Assembly (NCBI GenBank): GCA_963806015.1
Contig: CAWDWM010000001.1
Span: 532,384-596,383, forward strand
Source of the DNA: JAOPZW01 sp963806015
GTDB taxonomy: Bacteria > Actinomycetota > Thermoleophilia > Solirubrobacterales > Solirubrobacteraceae
Direction: 5' to 3'
DNA length: 64,000 nucleotides
Below are positions 35,029 through 42,952 of the stretch, piece by piece. Position numbers and translations under genes: made by a program. The notes beneath the pieces are model-generated. The model was not told the origin of the DNA. It made no database searches and worked only from the letters and a program-made list of their open reading frames with translations. Each line of letters starts with the position of its first letter. Within the stretch, counting starts at the first letter, position 1.

Positions 35029-35469
35029 TCAGTCCCGGGTGACGGAGATTCCACCCCACTCCTCGGGTGCGACGTCGGCCAGCGTCTCGGAGAACGTCCA
35101 GTGGTGGCCGGCCAAGTCCTCGGCGGAGTACTGGCGCTCGCCGTACTCGAAGGCGGTGGGCTCCATCATGATCCGCGCGCCGTGCTCGCGTGCGCGTGCG
35201 CAATGGGCGCGGGCGTCGTCGACGCGCACCATCACCGAGTGCGTCGCCTCGCCAGGACGCGGCGGGCGGCGCTCGTGGCGCACGTCGCCGATGATCACGG
35301 CGCCGTCGCCGAAGCTCAGCTGCGAGCGATGGTCCTCGCCGATCTGCACGCGCTCGGCGAACCCGAAGGCCGCGCTCAGCCACTCGACGGCCGCGCGCAC
35401 GTCCGGATAGATGAGGACCGGGATGACGGTGGCCGACGGAATCGAGCGGTTGGGCTTCACGTCGCCCAC
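35029..35469 (-). CDS. VOC-family (glyoxalase/bleomycin resistance-like) protein
   Basis: A 146-residue single-chain VOC protein: VIPVLIYPDVRAAVEWLSAAFGF, GDGAVIIGDV, HSVMVRVDDARAHCARAREHGARIMMEPTAFEYGERQYSAEDLAGHHWTFSETL. This is the YycE/PhnB-like group often annotated as glyoxalase; the metal His and Glu positions are only partly kept. It ends 9 nt before the metallophosphoesterase start is reached on the same strand, without overlap. Substrate unknown. Confidence 0.82.
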   Translation of the reverse strand: MGDVKPNRSIPSATVIPVLIYPDVRAAVEWLSAAFGFAERVQIGEDHRSQLSFGDGAVIIGDVRHERRPPRPGEATHSVMVRVDDARAHCARAREHGARIMMEPTAFEYGERQYSAEDLAGHHWTFSETLADVAPEEWGGISVTRD

Positions 35470-35478
35470 CAGGATAAA

Positions 35479-36579
35479 TCAGCGGCTGGCGCGGTCGGGC
35501 GCCGAGCCCGTCACCCGGCCGAAGATCTCGGTCAGGTCGCGGGCCGGCTCGAGCGCGTGCGGGGCGACCCCGCCGCCGTCGTCGAGCCAGCGTACGAGCC
35601 GGACCTGCTCGCCCGAGAACTCCAGCGCGGTGACGTCGCCGTCCCCGAAGGAGCAGCAGCCGGTGTTGAAGTAGCTGGGGCGCTCGAGCGCCACCGGCTG
35701 GTAGTGGTCGTCGCGCAACTCGCGCGCCAGCGCCATCTCACGCGCGGCGCGCGCCGTCGCGAGGTCGCCGCCGCCGGCCTTCGCCTGCTGATAGGCCGCT
35801 TCGCGCTCCCGGGCCTCGGCCGCCAGGTCCGCCGGGCGGCTGTCGGCGAAGACCGGCCGGTGGGTGTGGCCGGCCACCATGACGAGACGCTCGGCATGAG
35901 CGTCGGCCCACGCCGCCATCGCGCGGTCGTGCTGGCCACGCAGGAGGTCGTCGCTGGCCGGGGACGTGCTGGCGAAGGACATGTGGCGCTGCAGCGTGCC
36001 CCAGACGAAGCGCACGACCAGCCGCGAGAACGGCACCACCAGGAGGTTGCCGCTGTCGGTCGTCCCCTGGTGGCCGTGGACCAGGAACAGGGTGCCCAGC
36101 GGCTCGCCCGACCGGGTGATCACGATGCGCACCGCCTCCTCGACCGCCGTCTCCGGAACGTGGCGGGCCAGGAACCGCTCGACGTAACGACCGCTGCGCC
36201 ATTCCATGTCGTGGTTGCCGTAGAAGCGCCGCAGGCGATCGCCGAACTGGGCTTCCAGTGCGAGCACGTTCTCGTAGTGCTTCATGACCTTGCGCGGGCT
36301 GTTCTCCCACAGCTCCTCGACGTCGCCCAGCAGCCAAAGCTCGTAGCCCTGCTCGAGGTACCAGCCCAGCGCGGCGCAGTAGGCGGGCTCGCAGCGGCGG
36401 AAGTCGTCGGCCCCGTCGCCGACCCCGCGATGGTGATCGCTGAACACGACGGCGCGCAGGTCGCTCAGCTCGATGTCACGGCGCCCCGCCCGTTCATGCG
36501 CCTCGGTCAGCCCTCTGGCGATCCGCCTGCGGTAGGCCTGCTCCCCGAGGTGGCGCGCGATGAAGGCCGGAATCGCCAT
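35479..36579 (-). CDS. metallophosphoesterase (calcineurin-like)
   Basis: A 366-residue phosphoesterase. Metal motifs: VVFSDHHRGVG (residues about 43-53), LWLLGDVEELWE (about 85), FYGNHDMEW (about 119), LFLVHGHQG (about 168) and VAGHTHRPVF (about 238). The D-x-H, GD, GNHD, GHxx and GHTH pattern is complete. An Ala-rich helical insert follows (residues about 250-295), and the C-terminus has YFNTGCCSF. No signal peptide, so cytoplasmic. It likely hydrolyses a phosphodiester or phosphomonoester (UDP-diacylglucosamine hydrolase-like fold); the substrate is not evident. Confidence 0.88.
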   Translation of the reverse strand: MAIPAFIARHLGEQAYRRRIARGLTEAHERAGRRDIELSDLRAVVFSDHHRGVGDGADDFRRCEPAYCAALGWYLEQGYELWLLGDVEELWENSPRKVMKHYENVLALEAQFGDRLRRFYGNHDMEWRSGRYVERFLARHVPETAVEEAVRIVITRSGEPLGTLFLVHGHQGTTDSGNLLVVPFSRLVVRFVWGTLQRHMSFASTSPASDDLLRGQHDRAMAAWADAHAERLVMVAGHTHRPVFADSRPADLAAEAREREAAYQQAKAGGGDLATARAAREMALARELRDDHYQPVALERPSYFNTGCCSFGDGDVTALEFSGEQVRLVRWLDDGGGVAPHALEPARDLTEIFGRVTGSAPDRASR

Positions 36580-36588
36580 GGCGCAGTC

Positions 36589-36984
36589 CTACTCGCTCAG
36601 CCCCGCGGCCGCCAGCGCCTCGCGGCGGTTCTCGTACACGCGGCCCTCGACGAGCTTGCCGTCGCGCAGCCGCCACACCCAGCCGGCGGGGGCGTCGATG
36701 ACGCGGCCCACGCCCCAGGCGTAGACGCGCCCGGTGCACACGACGACGTCACCGACCTCGATGAACTCCGCGGGCTCGGAGCGCAGCTCCTGCCACACGC
36801 GCGCGACGTCGGCCAGGTAGGTGCGCAGGCCCTCGTGTCCGCGGTAGGGCTCGCCGCGCCCCGCCACGCGCGCGGTCGCCGGCATGAACTCCATCTCGGG
36901 GTCGGCGATCGCCAGCAGCGCCGACAGGTCGCGCCGCGAGAAGGCGTCGAAGGCGCGGCGGACGATGTCGGCGTTCTCGGCTAT
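36589..36984 (-). CDS. SnoaL-like / nuclear transport factor 2 fold protein
   Basis: A 131-residue NTF2-like protein: ENADIVRRAFDAFSRRDLSALLAIADPEMEF, then GRGEPYRGHEGLRTYLADVARVW and VWRLRDGKLVEGRVYENRREAL. This matches the common actinobacterial SnoaL-like family. The frame has no ATG, GTG or TTG where the family starts; the codon in the expected place is ATA (36982-36984), which overlaps the TAG of the LysR gene as ATAG. It may use a rare start codon, or one base may be wrong. Internal Met at MEFMPAT would remove an essential helix. Confidence 0.75.
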   Translation of the reverse strand: MAENADIVRRAFDAFSRRDLSALLAIADPEMEFMPATARVAGRGEPYRGHEGLRTYLADVARVWQELRSEPAEFIEVGDVVVCTGRVYAWGVGRVIDAPAGWVWRLRDGKLVEGRVYENRREALAAAGLSE

Positions 36985-37916
36985 GAGGCCAGGGCGAGGC
37001 CGCGATGCTTGCCGGCGAACTCCTCGCCCACCTCGACGAGGACGTCGAGCATCGCCTGCTTGGCGGGCGACAGGAAGGAGTCCTTCAGGGTGCCGGCCAT
37101 GATCTGGCGGACGGGCGGACGCGGCCCCAGCGAGCGCACGACGATGTCGTCGCGGACCGACATGAGCGCGAGATCGGGGATGAACGAGGCGCCGACGCCG
37201 GCCGCCACGAAGCCCTGCATGGCGAAGTAGTCGTCGGAGTTGAAGGCGATGCGCGGCTCGAAGCCGGCGACCTGGCAAGAGCGCAGGAAGATCGACGCGT
37301 CCGGGCACGAGCCCGTCGTGCCGAGGATCCAGTTCTCGTCGGCGAGCTCCTCCAGCTTGAGCCCGCGCTTGCGCGCCAGCGGATGGCTCTTGGGCAGCGC
37401 GACGTACATCGGGTCGTCGAGCAGATGCAGGCGCACGATCCCGTCGTCGGCCACCGACCGGAAGGACACCGTGATGTCGAGCGCGATGTCGATCTCGCCC
37501 CCGCGCAGGCGCTGGAGGGCCGGGCCCGGCTCGGCGGGCTCGAGCGTGAGCTCGACCGCCGGGTGGCGGTCGCGGAAGCGCGCGATCGCCTCGGGCATGA
37601 TCGACGCGCCGGCGCTCGGGAAGGCGGCCAGGCGCAGGCGTCCGCCGCGCAGGCCCGCGATGGCCTCGAGCTCGGCCTCGGCGTCGGACAGGCGGGCGAG
37701 GATCGCGTCGGCGTGCTCGACGAGCGCGCGCCCCGCGTCGGTCAGGCGGACGCCGCGCGCGTTGCGCTCCACGAGCGTCGTGCCCGCCTCGCGCTCCAGG
37801 GCGGCGATCTGCTGGGAGACCGCGGACTGGGTGTAGGCCAGCGCGTCGGCTGCGGCCGAGAACGAGCCGCGGGCGGCGACCTCGCGCAGCACGCGCATAC
37901 GGCGGACATCAAGCAT
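36981..37916 (-). CDS. LysR-family transcriptional regulator
   Basis: A 311-residue regulator with an N-terminal winged helix (residues 5-63: RMRVLREVAARGSFSAAADALAYTQSAVSQQIAALE) and a periplasmic-binding-like effector domain from about residue 90 (RLRLAAFPSAGASIMPEAIARFRDRHP). It is divergent from the gene at 37987 and its exporter neighbour, the usual LysR arrangement, so it probably controls them through the 70-nt gap 37917-37986. It may be followed on the same transcript by the SnoaL-like gene, whose start overlaps the stop. Confidence 0.9.
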   Translation of the reverse strand: MLDVRRMRVLREVAARGSFSAAADALAYTQSAVSQQIAALEREAGTTLVERNARGVRLTDAGRALVEHADAILARLSDAEAELEAIAGLRGGRLRLAAFPSAGASIMPEAIARFRDRHPAVELTLEPAEPGPALQRLRGGEIDIALDITVSFRSVADDGIVRLHLLDDPMYVALPKSHPLARKRGLKLEELADENWILGTTGSCPDASIFLRSCQVAGFEPRIAFNSDDYFAMQGFVAAGVGASFIPDLALMSVRDDIVVRSLGPRPPVRQIMAGTLKDSFLSPAKQAMLDVLVEVGEEFAGKHRGLALAS

Positions 37917-37986
37917 TAGACGAGCTTATCAGCGCGTCCAGAACTTCCATTTGTGCTCATATCACGCCAGTGCCATCCTGAATGTC

Positions 37987-38295
37987 ATGGCCCACGTGAA
38001 CACCGACACCATCGTCATCCGCCGTGCCGTGGCGGACGACCTCGACGCGCTGCGCTACCTCGCCGCGCTGGACTCCGCGCGCGCCCTGCTGGGCGACGTG
38101 CTCGTCGCCGAGAGCGACGGGACCGTCCTCGCCGCCTACTCGGTCGACGAGCAGCGCGCCATCGCCGACCCCTTCGTCCCCACCGCCGGCCTCGTGACCC
38201 TGCTCGAGACGCGCGCCGCGCCCCTGCGTGAAGCGCGCCCGAAGCGCAACCGCGGCCCCTCGGCCGTGGTGCGCGCGCTTCCCGCGCGCCCGTGA
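37987..38295 (+). CDS. small conserved protein, truncated GNAT-like
   Basis: A 102-residue protein: IVIRRAVADDLDALRYLAALDSARALLGDVLVAESDGTVLAAYSVDEQRAIADPFVPTAGLVTLLETRA. This resembles the first half of an acetyltransferase (IRRA..DD..LR..A, then a beta hairpin) but lacks the acetyl-CoA loop; similar short proteins are frequent in high-GC actinobacteria. ATG 37987 is preferred over ATG 37951 because the family begins just before IRRA. The stop overlaps the exporter GTG as GTGA. Function unknown. Confidence 0.75.
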   Translation: MAHVNTDTIVIRRAVADDLDALRYLAALDSARALLGDVLVAESDGTVLAAYSVDEQRAIADPFVPTAGLVTLLETRAAPLREARPKRNRGPSAVVRALPARP

Positions 38296-39305
38296 GGCGC
38301 GTTCCCTCCTCAGCGCCGAGCGCCGGCCACACCTTCGCTCCTCCCTCCTGGAAGGTGTGGTCGGCGCTCACCATCGTCTACATCCTGTGGGGCGGCACCT
38401 ACGTGGCCATCCGCGTCATGGTCGAGGACATCCCGCCGCTCTTGGGGGCCGGCGCGCGCTTCGCGATCGCCGGCGTTGCCATGCTCGGCTTCCTCGCCGC
38501 ACGCGGGCATCGCGTGCGCGTCGCGCCCCGCAGCCTCGCCGCGGCGGGACTCATCGGCCTGCTGCTGCCGGCCGGCGGCAACGGCCTCGTGACCGTCGCC
38601 GAGCGCGACGTGCCCGCCGGCCTCGCCGCCCTGCTCATCGCCTCGGTGCCCCTATGGGTCGTCCTGCTGCGCTCGACGGTCGGCGGCGAGCGCGTCAACC
38701 GCGGGACGCTCGCCGGCGTCGCCGTCGGCTTCGTGGGCCTCGCGGTGCTGCTGCTCCCCGGCAGCCGGCCGGCGGACGTCGCGGTGGGCGGCGTGCTGCT
38801 CGTGCTCGTGGCCGCGTGCTCGTGGGCCACCGGGTCGTTCCTCTCGCCGCGCCTGAGCATGCCGTCCGATCCGCTCGTGTCGACCGGCTGGCAGATGGTC
38901 GCCGGCGGCGCAGCCATGCTGGCCGGCGCGCTGGTATCGGGCGAGTCCGGCGACCTGCACCTCGCGAGCGCGTCGACCAAGTCGCTGCTCGCCTTCGCCT
39001 ACCTCGTGGTCGCCGGCTCGCTGGTGGCCTTCACCGCCTACGCGTGGCTGCTGCAGAACGTGCCGATCTCGAAGGTCGCGACCTACGCGTACGTCAACCC
39101 GCTGGTGGCCGTCCTGCTGGGGTGGGCGCTCCTGAGCGAGCAGCTCAGCGTCGGCACCCTGGCGGGCGCCGCGCTCATCGTCGCCTCGGTGGCGGTGATC
39201 GTCCGGCGCGAGACCGCGCGCCCGGCGGCCGACCCCGTGCCGGAGCCGGTCCGCGAGGAGGCGCGTTGCATCACGCAACCTGCTGTCGTAGACTCAGTTT
39301 CGTGA
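38292..39305 (+). CDS. EamA/DMT-family transporter
   Basis: A 337-residue membrane protein with ten predicted helices in two EamA repeats: SALTIVYILWGGTYVAIRV (first helix, about residue 27), then LLLVLVAACSWATGSFLS starting the second half, and VATYAYVNPLVAVLLGWALLSEQLSVGTLAGAALIVASVAVIV near the end. Such proteins export amino acids, metabolites or drugs. The start GTG 38292 overlaps the preceding stop. The C-terminal 30 residues are cytosolic and contain the operator-like repeat of the next gene. Confidence 0.9.
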   Translation: MRRVPSSAPSAGHTFAPPSWKVWSALTIVYILWGGTYVAIRVMVEDIPPLLGAGARFAIAGVAMLGFLAARGHRVRVAPRSLAAAGLIGLLLPAGGNGLVTVAERDVPAGLAALLIASVPLWVVLLRSTVGGERVNRGTLAGVAVGFVGLAVLLLPGSRPADVAVGGVLLVLVAACSWATGSFLSPRLSMPSDPLVSTGWQMVAGGAAMLAGALVSGESGDLHLASASTKSLLAFAYLVVAGSLVAFTAYAWLLQNVPISKVATYAYVNPLVAVLLGWALLSEQLSVGTLAGAALIVASVAVIVRRETARPAADPVPEPVREEARCITQPAVVDSVS

Positions 39306-39310
39306 TACAA
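39266..39310 (+). promoter_or_regulatory. pair of palindromic 13-mers in front of the micro-ORF/PaaI unit
   Basis: TTGCATCACGCAA at 39266-39278 and TTTCGTGATACAA at 39298-39310. The second, read on the other strand, is TTGTATCACGAAA, so the sites are inverted copies agreeing at 11 of 13 positions; centres are 32 bp apart, about three helical turns. Each is itself an imperfect palindrome. They overlap the end of the exporter gene and lie just upstream of ATG 39331. Confidence 0.55.
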
Positions 39311-39330
39311 CCGACGACAAGGAAGCGACC

Positions 39331-39471
39331 ATGACCCCCCAGGACGTGCCCGGCCCCCTCGTCACCATCGAATCGCTCTTCCCCTGGCTCGCCGCGATCA
39401 TGCCCGCGCAGGAGCCGCGCCCGATCCGGCTCCAGGCGCCGGAGCCCGCGCCGCTGCGCGAGGCGGCATGA
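39331..39471 (+). CDS. 46-residue micro-ORF coupled to the thioesterase gene
   Basis: Reads MTPQDVPGPLVTIESLFPWL, then an Ala/Pro/Arg tail ending PLREAA. AAGGAAG lies 6 nt before the ATG. Its TGA (39469-39471) overlaps the thioesterase ATG (39468) as ATGA, the standard coupled arrangement in this genome. No family recognised and no signal peptide; the Phe-Pro-Trp-Leu segment could form a short hydrophobic helix. It may be a leader peptide or a small partner of the thioesterase. Confidence 0.5.
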   Translation: MTPQDVPGPLVTIESLFPWLAAIMPAQEPRPIRLQAPEPAPLREAA

Positions 39472-39980
39472 CCGCACTCGACCACGACCCCGTCGAGACC
39501 GCGCGCGACCTCGCCCAGCTCGACGGCCTCACCGCCATGCGGGCGATGATCGCCGGCGAGCTCCCACCGCCCCCCATCGCCACGCTGATGGGCTTCGAGC
39601 TCGTCGAGGTCCGCGCGGGCCACGTCGTCTTCGCCGTCGAGCCCGGCGAGCAGCACTACAACCCGATCGGCATGGTCCACGGCGGGCTCGCCGCGACGCT
39701 GATCGACTCGGCCACCGGCTGCGCCGTGCACACGACGCTGCCGGCCGGCACCGGCTACACGACGACCGACGTCCAGGTGCGCTTCGTGCGCCCCATCACG
39801 CGCGACACCGGGCGGATCGAGTGCATCGGCGACGTCGTGCACGTCGGGCGCAGGCTGGCGACGGCCGAAGCGCGCGTCGTGGCCGGCGAGCGCCTGCTCG
39901 CCCACGGCACGGCCAGCCTGCTCATCCTGTCACCGGACGCTCGAACAGGGTCGACAGCACCACCTGCGTCTGGGTCCTGA
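39468..39980 (+). CDS. PaaI-family acyl-CoA thioesterase (hot-dog fold)
   Basis: A 170-residue hot-dog-fold thioesterase: IATLMGFELVEVRAGHVVFAVEPGEQHYNPIGMVHGGLAATLIDSATGCAVHTTLPAGTGYTTTDVQVRFVRP. The HGG-ATLID-A helix holds the usual catalytic Asp region. The Pro-Ile-Gly-Met-Val-His-Gly-Gly motif is typical of PaaI/4HBT-II proteins that release aromatic or short-chain acids from CoA. Its 3' end overlaps the convergent Lrp gene by 59 nt; the last 20 residues look unconserved, so the native protein may end in low-value sequence. Confidence 0.88.
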   Translation: MTALDHDPVETARDLAQLDGLTAMRAMIAGELPPPPIATLMGFELVEVRAGHVVFAVEPGEQHYNPIGMVHGGLAATLIDSATGCAVHTTLPAGTGYTTTDVQVRFVRPITRDTGRIECIGDVVHVGRRLATAEARVVAGERLLAHGTASLLILSPDARTGSTAPPASGS

Positions 39981-40362
39981 TGATCCCCGGCGTGTCGCGG
40001 ATGCGCTCCAGCGCCTCCTCGAGATGCTGGGTGTCGCGCGCGCGCACGTGCAGGATCGCGCTCGCCTCGCCGGCCACGGTGTAGGCCGCGGCGACCTCGG
40101 GGTGCCCGGCGACGGCGCCGCGCACCTCGGCCGCCGCCATCCGGCCTTCGCAGAAGAGCGACACCAGCGCGTGCGTGCGCCAGCCCATCGCGGCCGGATC
40201 GACGACCGCCGCGTAGGAGCGGATCACGCCGTCGGCCTCGAGCCGATCGACGCGCCGCTTGACCGCCGGCGCGCTCAGCGAGACGCGCGTGCCGATGGCC
40301 TGAAAGGACGTGCGGGCATTGGCTCGCAGCAGCGCAACGATCTGCCGGTCGATCTCGTCCAT
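39922..40362 (-). CDS. Lrp/AsnC-family transcriptional regulator
   Basis: A 146-residue regulator: helix-turn-helix at residues 2-60 (DEIDRQIVALLRANARTSFQAIGTRVSLSAPAVKRRVDRLEADGVI) and an Lrp effector (RAM) domain (HALVSLFCEGRMAAAEVRGAVAGHPEVAAAYTVAGEASAILHVRARDTQHLEEAL). Lrp-type regulators respond to amino acids. It is divergent from hppD with a 103-nt gap, so regulation of tyrosine breakdown is likely, although I cannot prove the site. Confidence 0.9.
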   Translation of the reverse strand: MDEIDRQIVALLRANARTSFQAIGTRVSLSAPAVKRRVDRLEADGVIRSYAAVVDPAAMGWRTHALVSLFCEGRMAAAEVRGAVAGHPEVAAAYTVAGEASAILHVRARDTQHLEEALERIRDTPGIIRTQTQVVLSTLFERPVTG

Positions 40363-40465
40363 TGGGGGATGCTAGACGGTCCAGGCGCAACGTATCGGCA
40401 TTGAGAGGTCGGTCCAACAGGAGAATCATTCACCGGGCACCCCCGATGAATGAGGAGGACGGAGC

Positions 40466-41599
40466 ATGGCCCAGCAGGCCGCGCCGTCGACCGTCGCCAC
40501 GCCGGTCCCCGATCACGACTACATGCCGCTCAACGGCATCCACCACGTTGAGCTCTACGTGGGCAACGCCCTGCAGTCCGCCTACTTCTACGCGCACGCC
40601 TTCGGCTTCCGCCGCGTCGCCTACCGCGGCCTGGAGACGGGCACGCGCGACCAGGTCTCCCACGTCCTTCAGCAGGGCCGCATCCGCCTCGTCCTCACCG
40701 GCGCCCTGCACTCCGAGTCGCCGATCGCCGCCCACCAGCACAAGCACGGCGACGGGGTCCGCGTCATCGCCCTGAGCGTGCCGAGCGTCGAGAACGCCTA
40801 CCGCGAGGCCACCACCCGCGGCGCCGTCAGCGTCGCCGCGCCGCACGAGCTCACCGACGAGCACGGCACGGTCCACGTGGCGAGCATCCGGACCTACGGC
40901 GACACGCTGCACACCTTCGTCCAGCGCGACGGCTACGACGGTCCCTTCCTCCCCGGCTTCGCCGCCGTCGAGGACGCCACCGAGGACAGCGGGATGCTGC
41001 TGGCCATCGACCACATCGTCGGCAACGTCGAGCTCGGCGCGATGGAGACGTGGGTCAAGTTCTACGAGGACGTCTTCGCGATGACCGAGATGATCCACTT
41101 CTCCGACGACGACATCTCGACCGAGTACTCCGCGCTCATGTCCAAGGTCGTCAGCGACGGCAAGGGCCTCGTGAAGTTCCCCATCAACGAGCCCGCCGAG
41201 GGCAAGCGCAAGTCGCAGATCGACGAGTACCTCGAGTTCTACGAGGGTCCGGGCGCCCAGCACCTCGCCGTTGCCACGCGCGACATCGTCGCCACCGTCA
41301 CCGAGCTGCGCCGCCGGGGCGTCGAGTTCCTGACCATCCCGCCCGCCTACTACGAGGACGTGCCCACGCGCGTGCCCGAGGTGGCCGAGCAGCTCGTCGA
41401 CCTGCGCGAGCAGGGCATCCTCGTCGACCGCGACGACGAGGGCTACCTGCTGCAGATCTTCACCAAGCCCGTCGGTGACCGGCCCACGCTGTTCTTCGAG
41501 ATCATCGAGCGCCACGGGGCGCGCGGGTTCGGCGATGGCAACTTCAAGGCCCTGTTCGAAGCCATCGAGCGCGAGCAGGAGCGGCGCGGAAACCTCTAG
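40466..41599 (+). CDS. hppD: 4-hydroxyphenylpyruvate dioxygenase
   Basis: Converts 4-hydroxyphenylpyruvate to homogentisate, second step of tyrosine degradation; Fe(II) enzyme in the cytoplasm. The 377-residue protein has two VOC domains. The iron ligands are His in IDHIVGNVEL (about residue 182), His in GAQHLAVAT (about 265) and Glu in LFFEIIER (about 344); the C-terminal gate helix GFGDGNFKALFEAIEREQ is complete. The start ATG 40466 has GAGGAGGA upstream. hmgA follows after 10 nt in the same operon. The divergent Lrp gene is the likely regulator. Confidence 0.95.
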   Translation: MAQQAAPSTVATPVPDHDYMPLNGIHHVELYVGNALQSAYFYAHAFGFRRVAYRGLETGTRDQVSHVLQQGRIRLVLTGALHSESPIAAHQHKHGDGVRVIALSVPSVENAYREATTRGAVSVAAPHELTDEHGTVHVASIRTYGDTLHTFVQRDGYDGPFLPGFAAVEDATEDSGMLLAIDHIVGNVELGAMETWVKFYEDVFAMTEMIHFSDDDISTEYSALMSKVVSDGKGLVKFPINEPAEGKRKSQIDEYLEFYEGPGAQHLAVATRDIVATVTELRRRGVEFLTIPPAYYEDVPTRVPEVAEQLVDLREQGILVDRDDEGYLLQIFTKPVGDRPTLFFEIIERHGARGFGDGNFKALFEAIEREQERRGNL

Positions 41600-41609
41600 G
41601 AGGGCAGCG

Positions 41610-42800
41610 ATGCGCTACGTCAGCCTCGGCGACGTGCCCGCGAAGCGTCATGCCCAGACGCGGCGCAACGGCACACTGCTGACCGAGGAGGTCCTCGGCT
41701 ACGAGGGCTTCTCGGGCAACGAGTCGATCCTCTACCACCTGCACTCGCCCTGCCGGCTGTCGGAGGTGGGCGACTTCACCCCCATCGTCCGCGATGAGTG
41801 GGTGCCCGATACCCATGTGCACCGGCTGGCCGACGCCAACCCCGTCGACGCGGGCGGCGACGCGATCAGCGGCCGGCGCCTGCTGATGTTCAACGCGGAC
41901 ATCGAGGCCTCGATCTGCAAGCCGACCGAGGCCCACGAGGGCTTCTACCGCAACGGCGAGGGCGACGAGGTCGTCTACATCCACCGCGGCGCGGGCGTCC
42001 TGCACACGATGTTCGGCTCGGTGCCCTTCCGCGAGAAGGACTACGTGGTCATCCCGCGCGGCACCACGCATCGCTGGCACCTGGCCGCGGACGTCGAGCA
42101 GTTCTGGGTGTGCTTCCACACGCCCGGCGAGATCGAGACCCCCAACCGCTACCGCAACCGCTACGGCCAGCTGCTCGAGCACGCCCCGTACTCCCAGCGC
42201 GACTTCCACGGGCCGACCGAGCTCGAGACGATCGAGGCCGACGGCGAGTACGAGCTCACGCTGCGCGTGCGCGACGGCTATCAGACCTACCTGCTCGACC
42301 GCCACCCCTTCGACGTCGTGGGCTGGGACGGCTACGTCTATCCCTACACCTTCAACGCGATGGACTTCGAGCCGCGCGCGGGGCGCTTCCACCTTCCGCC
42401 GCCCGCGCACCAGACCTTCCAGGGCCCGAACTTCGTCATCTGCACCTTCGCGCCGCGGATGCTCGACTGGGACGAGACGGCCGTGCCGATCCCGTACCAC
42501 CACTCGAACATCCAGTCCGAGGAGGTCATGTTCTACGCCGACGGCGACTACGCCGCGCGCAAGGGCGTGGAGGTCGGCTGCCTGACCCTGCACCCCTCGG
42601 GCCTCCCCCACGGCCCGCAGCCCGGGGCGGTCGAGAAGGCACTGGGCTCGAAGTCCACCAACGAGCTCGCCGTCATGTGGGACACCTTCCGCCCGCTGAA
42701 GCTGACCGCCCTGTGGCAGTCGGTCGACAACCCGGCCTACGCCTACTCCTGGAACGAGGAGAAGGCCGCCTCCTTCGAGGCGCAGCCGGTCAGCACCTAG
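41610..42800 (+). CDS. hmgA: homogentisate 1,2-dioxygenase
   Basis: Opens the homogentisate ring to maleylacetoacetate. The 396-residue length is that of the shorter bacterial type. Cupin features: HLHSPCRLSEVG, VYIHRGAGVLHTMFGSVPFREKDYVVIPRGTTHRW, and the iron-site region PYHHSNIQSEEVMFYADGDY (His...Glu) followed by LHPSGLPHGPQPG with the third ligand. ATG 41610 is set by TAGGAGGGC 6 nt upstream; the open frame extends back into hppD without family character. No fumarylacetoacetase or maleylacetoacetate isomerase gene is in the window. A strong terminator follows. Confidence 0.95.
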   Translation: MRYVSLGDVPAKRHAQTRRNGTLLTEEVLGYEGFSGNESILYHLHSPCRLSEVGDFTPIVRDEWVPDTHVHRLADANPVDAGGDAISGRRLLMFNADIEASICKPTEAHEGFYRNGEGDEVVYIHRGAGVLHTMFGSVPFREKDYVVIPRGTTHRWHLAADVEQFWVCFHTPGEIETPNRYRNRYGQLLEHAPYSQRDFHGPTELETIEADGEYELTLRVRDGYQTYLLDRHPFDVVGWDGYVYPYTFNAMDFEPRAGRFHLPPPAHQTFQGPNFVICTFAPRMLDWDETAVPIPYHHSNIQSEEVMFYADGDYAARKGVEVGCLTLHPSGLPHGPQPGAVEKALGSKSTNELAVMWDTFRPLKLTALWQSVDNPAYAYSWNEEKAASFEAQPVST

Positions 42801-42819
42801 CTTCGCAGCGAGGTACATC

Positions 42820-42857
42820 GGCGGAGGGCCCGTCTGGGAGCGGGCCCTCCGCCATTT
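42820..42857 (+). terminator. intrinsic terminator after hmgA
   Basis: Perfect 13-bp arms GGCGGAGGGCCCG (42820-42832) and CGGGCCCTCCGCC (42841-42853), 8-nt loop, then ATTTG. It lies 19 nt after the hmgA stop and is the clearest terminator of a protein-coding operon in the window. Confidence 0.8.
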
Positions 42858-42858
42858 G

Positions 42859-42907
42859 CTGCCTTCCGCGGTGAGCGGCTCTACAACTACTCACCGAGGG
42901 AGGGCAG
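42859..42907. terminator. second hairpin between hmgA and the convergent GMC gene
   Basis: Arms CTGCCTTCCGCGGTGAG (42859-42875) and CTCACCGAGGGAGGGCAG (42890-42907) pair with few mismatches around a 14-nt loop. Directly after the hmgA terminator and facing the end of the GMC gene, so it probably serves the minus strand. The short interval to 42952 holds no gene. Confidence 0.55.
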
Positions 42908-42952
42908 TTCGCGCCGCGCGCCGCCAGAGAGCGCAGCGGACGGCCGCCGCCG

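Noticed and set aside
35101..37230. 709-residue plus-strand frame
   Set aside because: Antisense shadow of the VOC, phosphoesterase and LysR genes.
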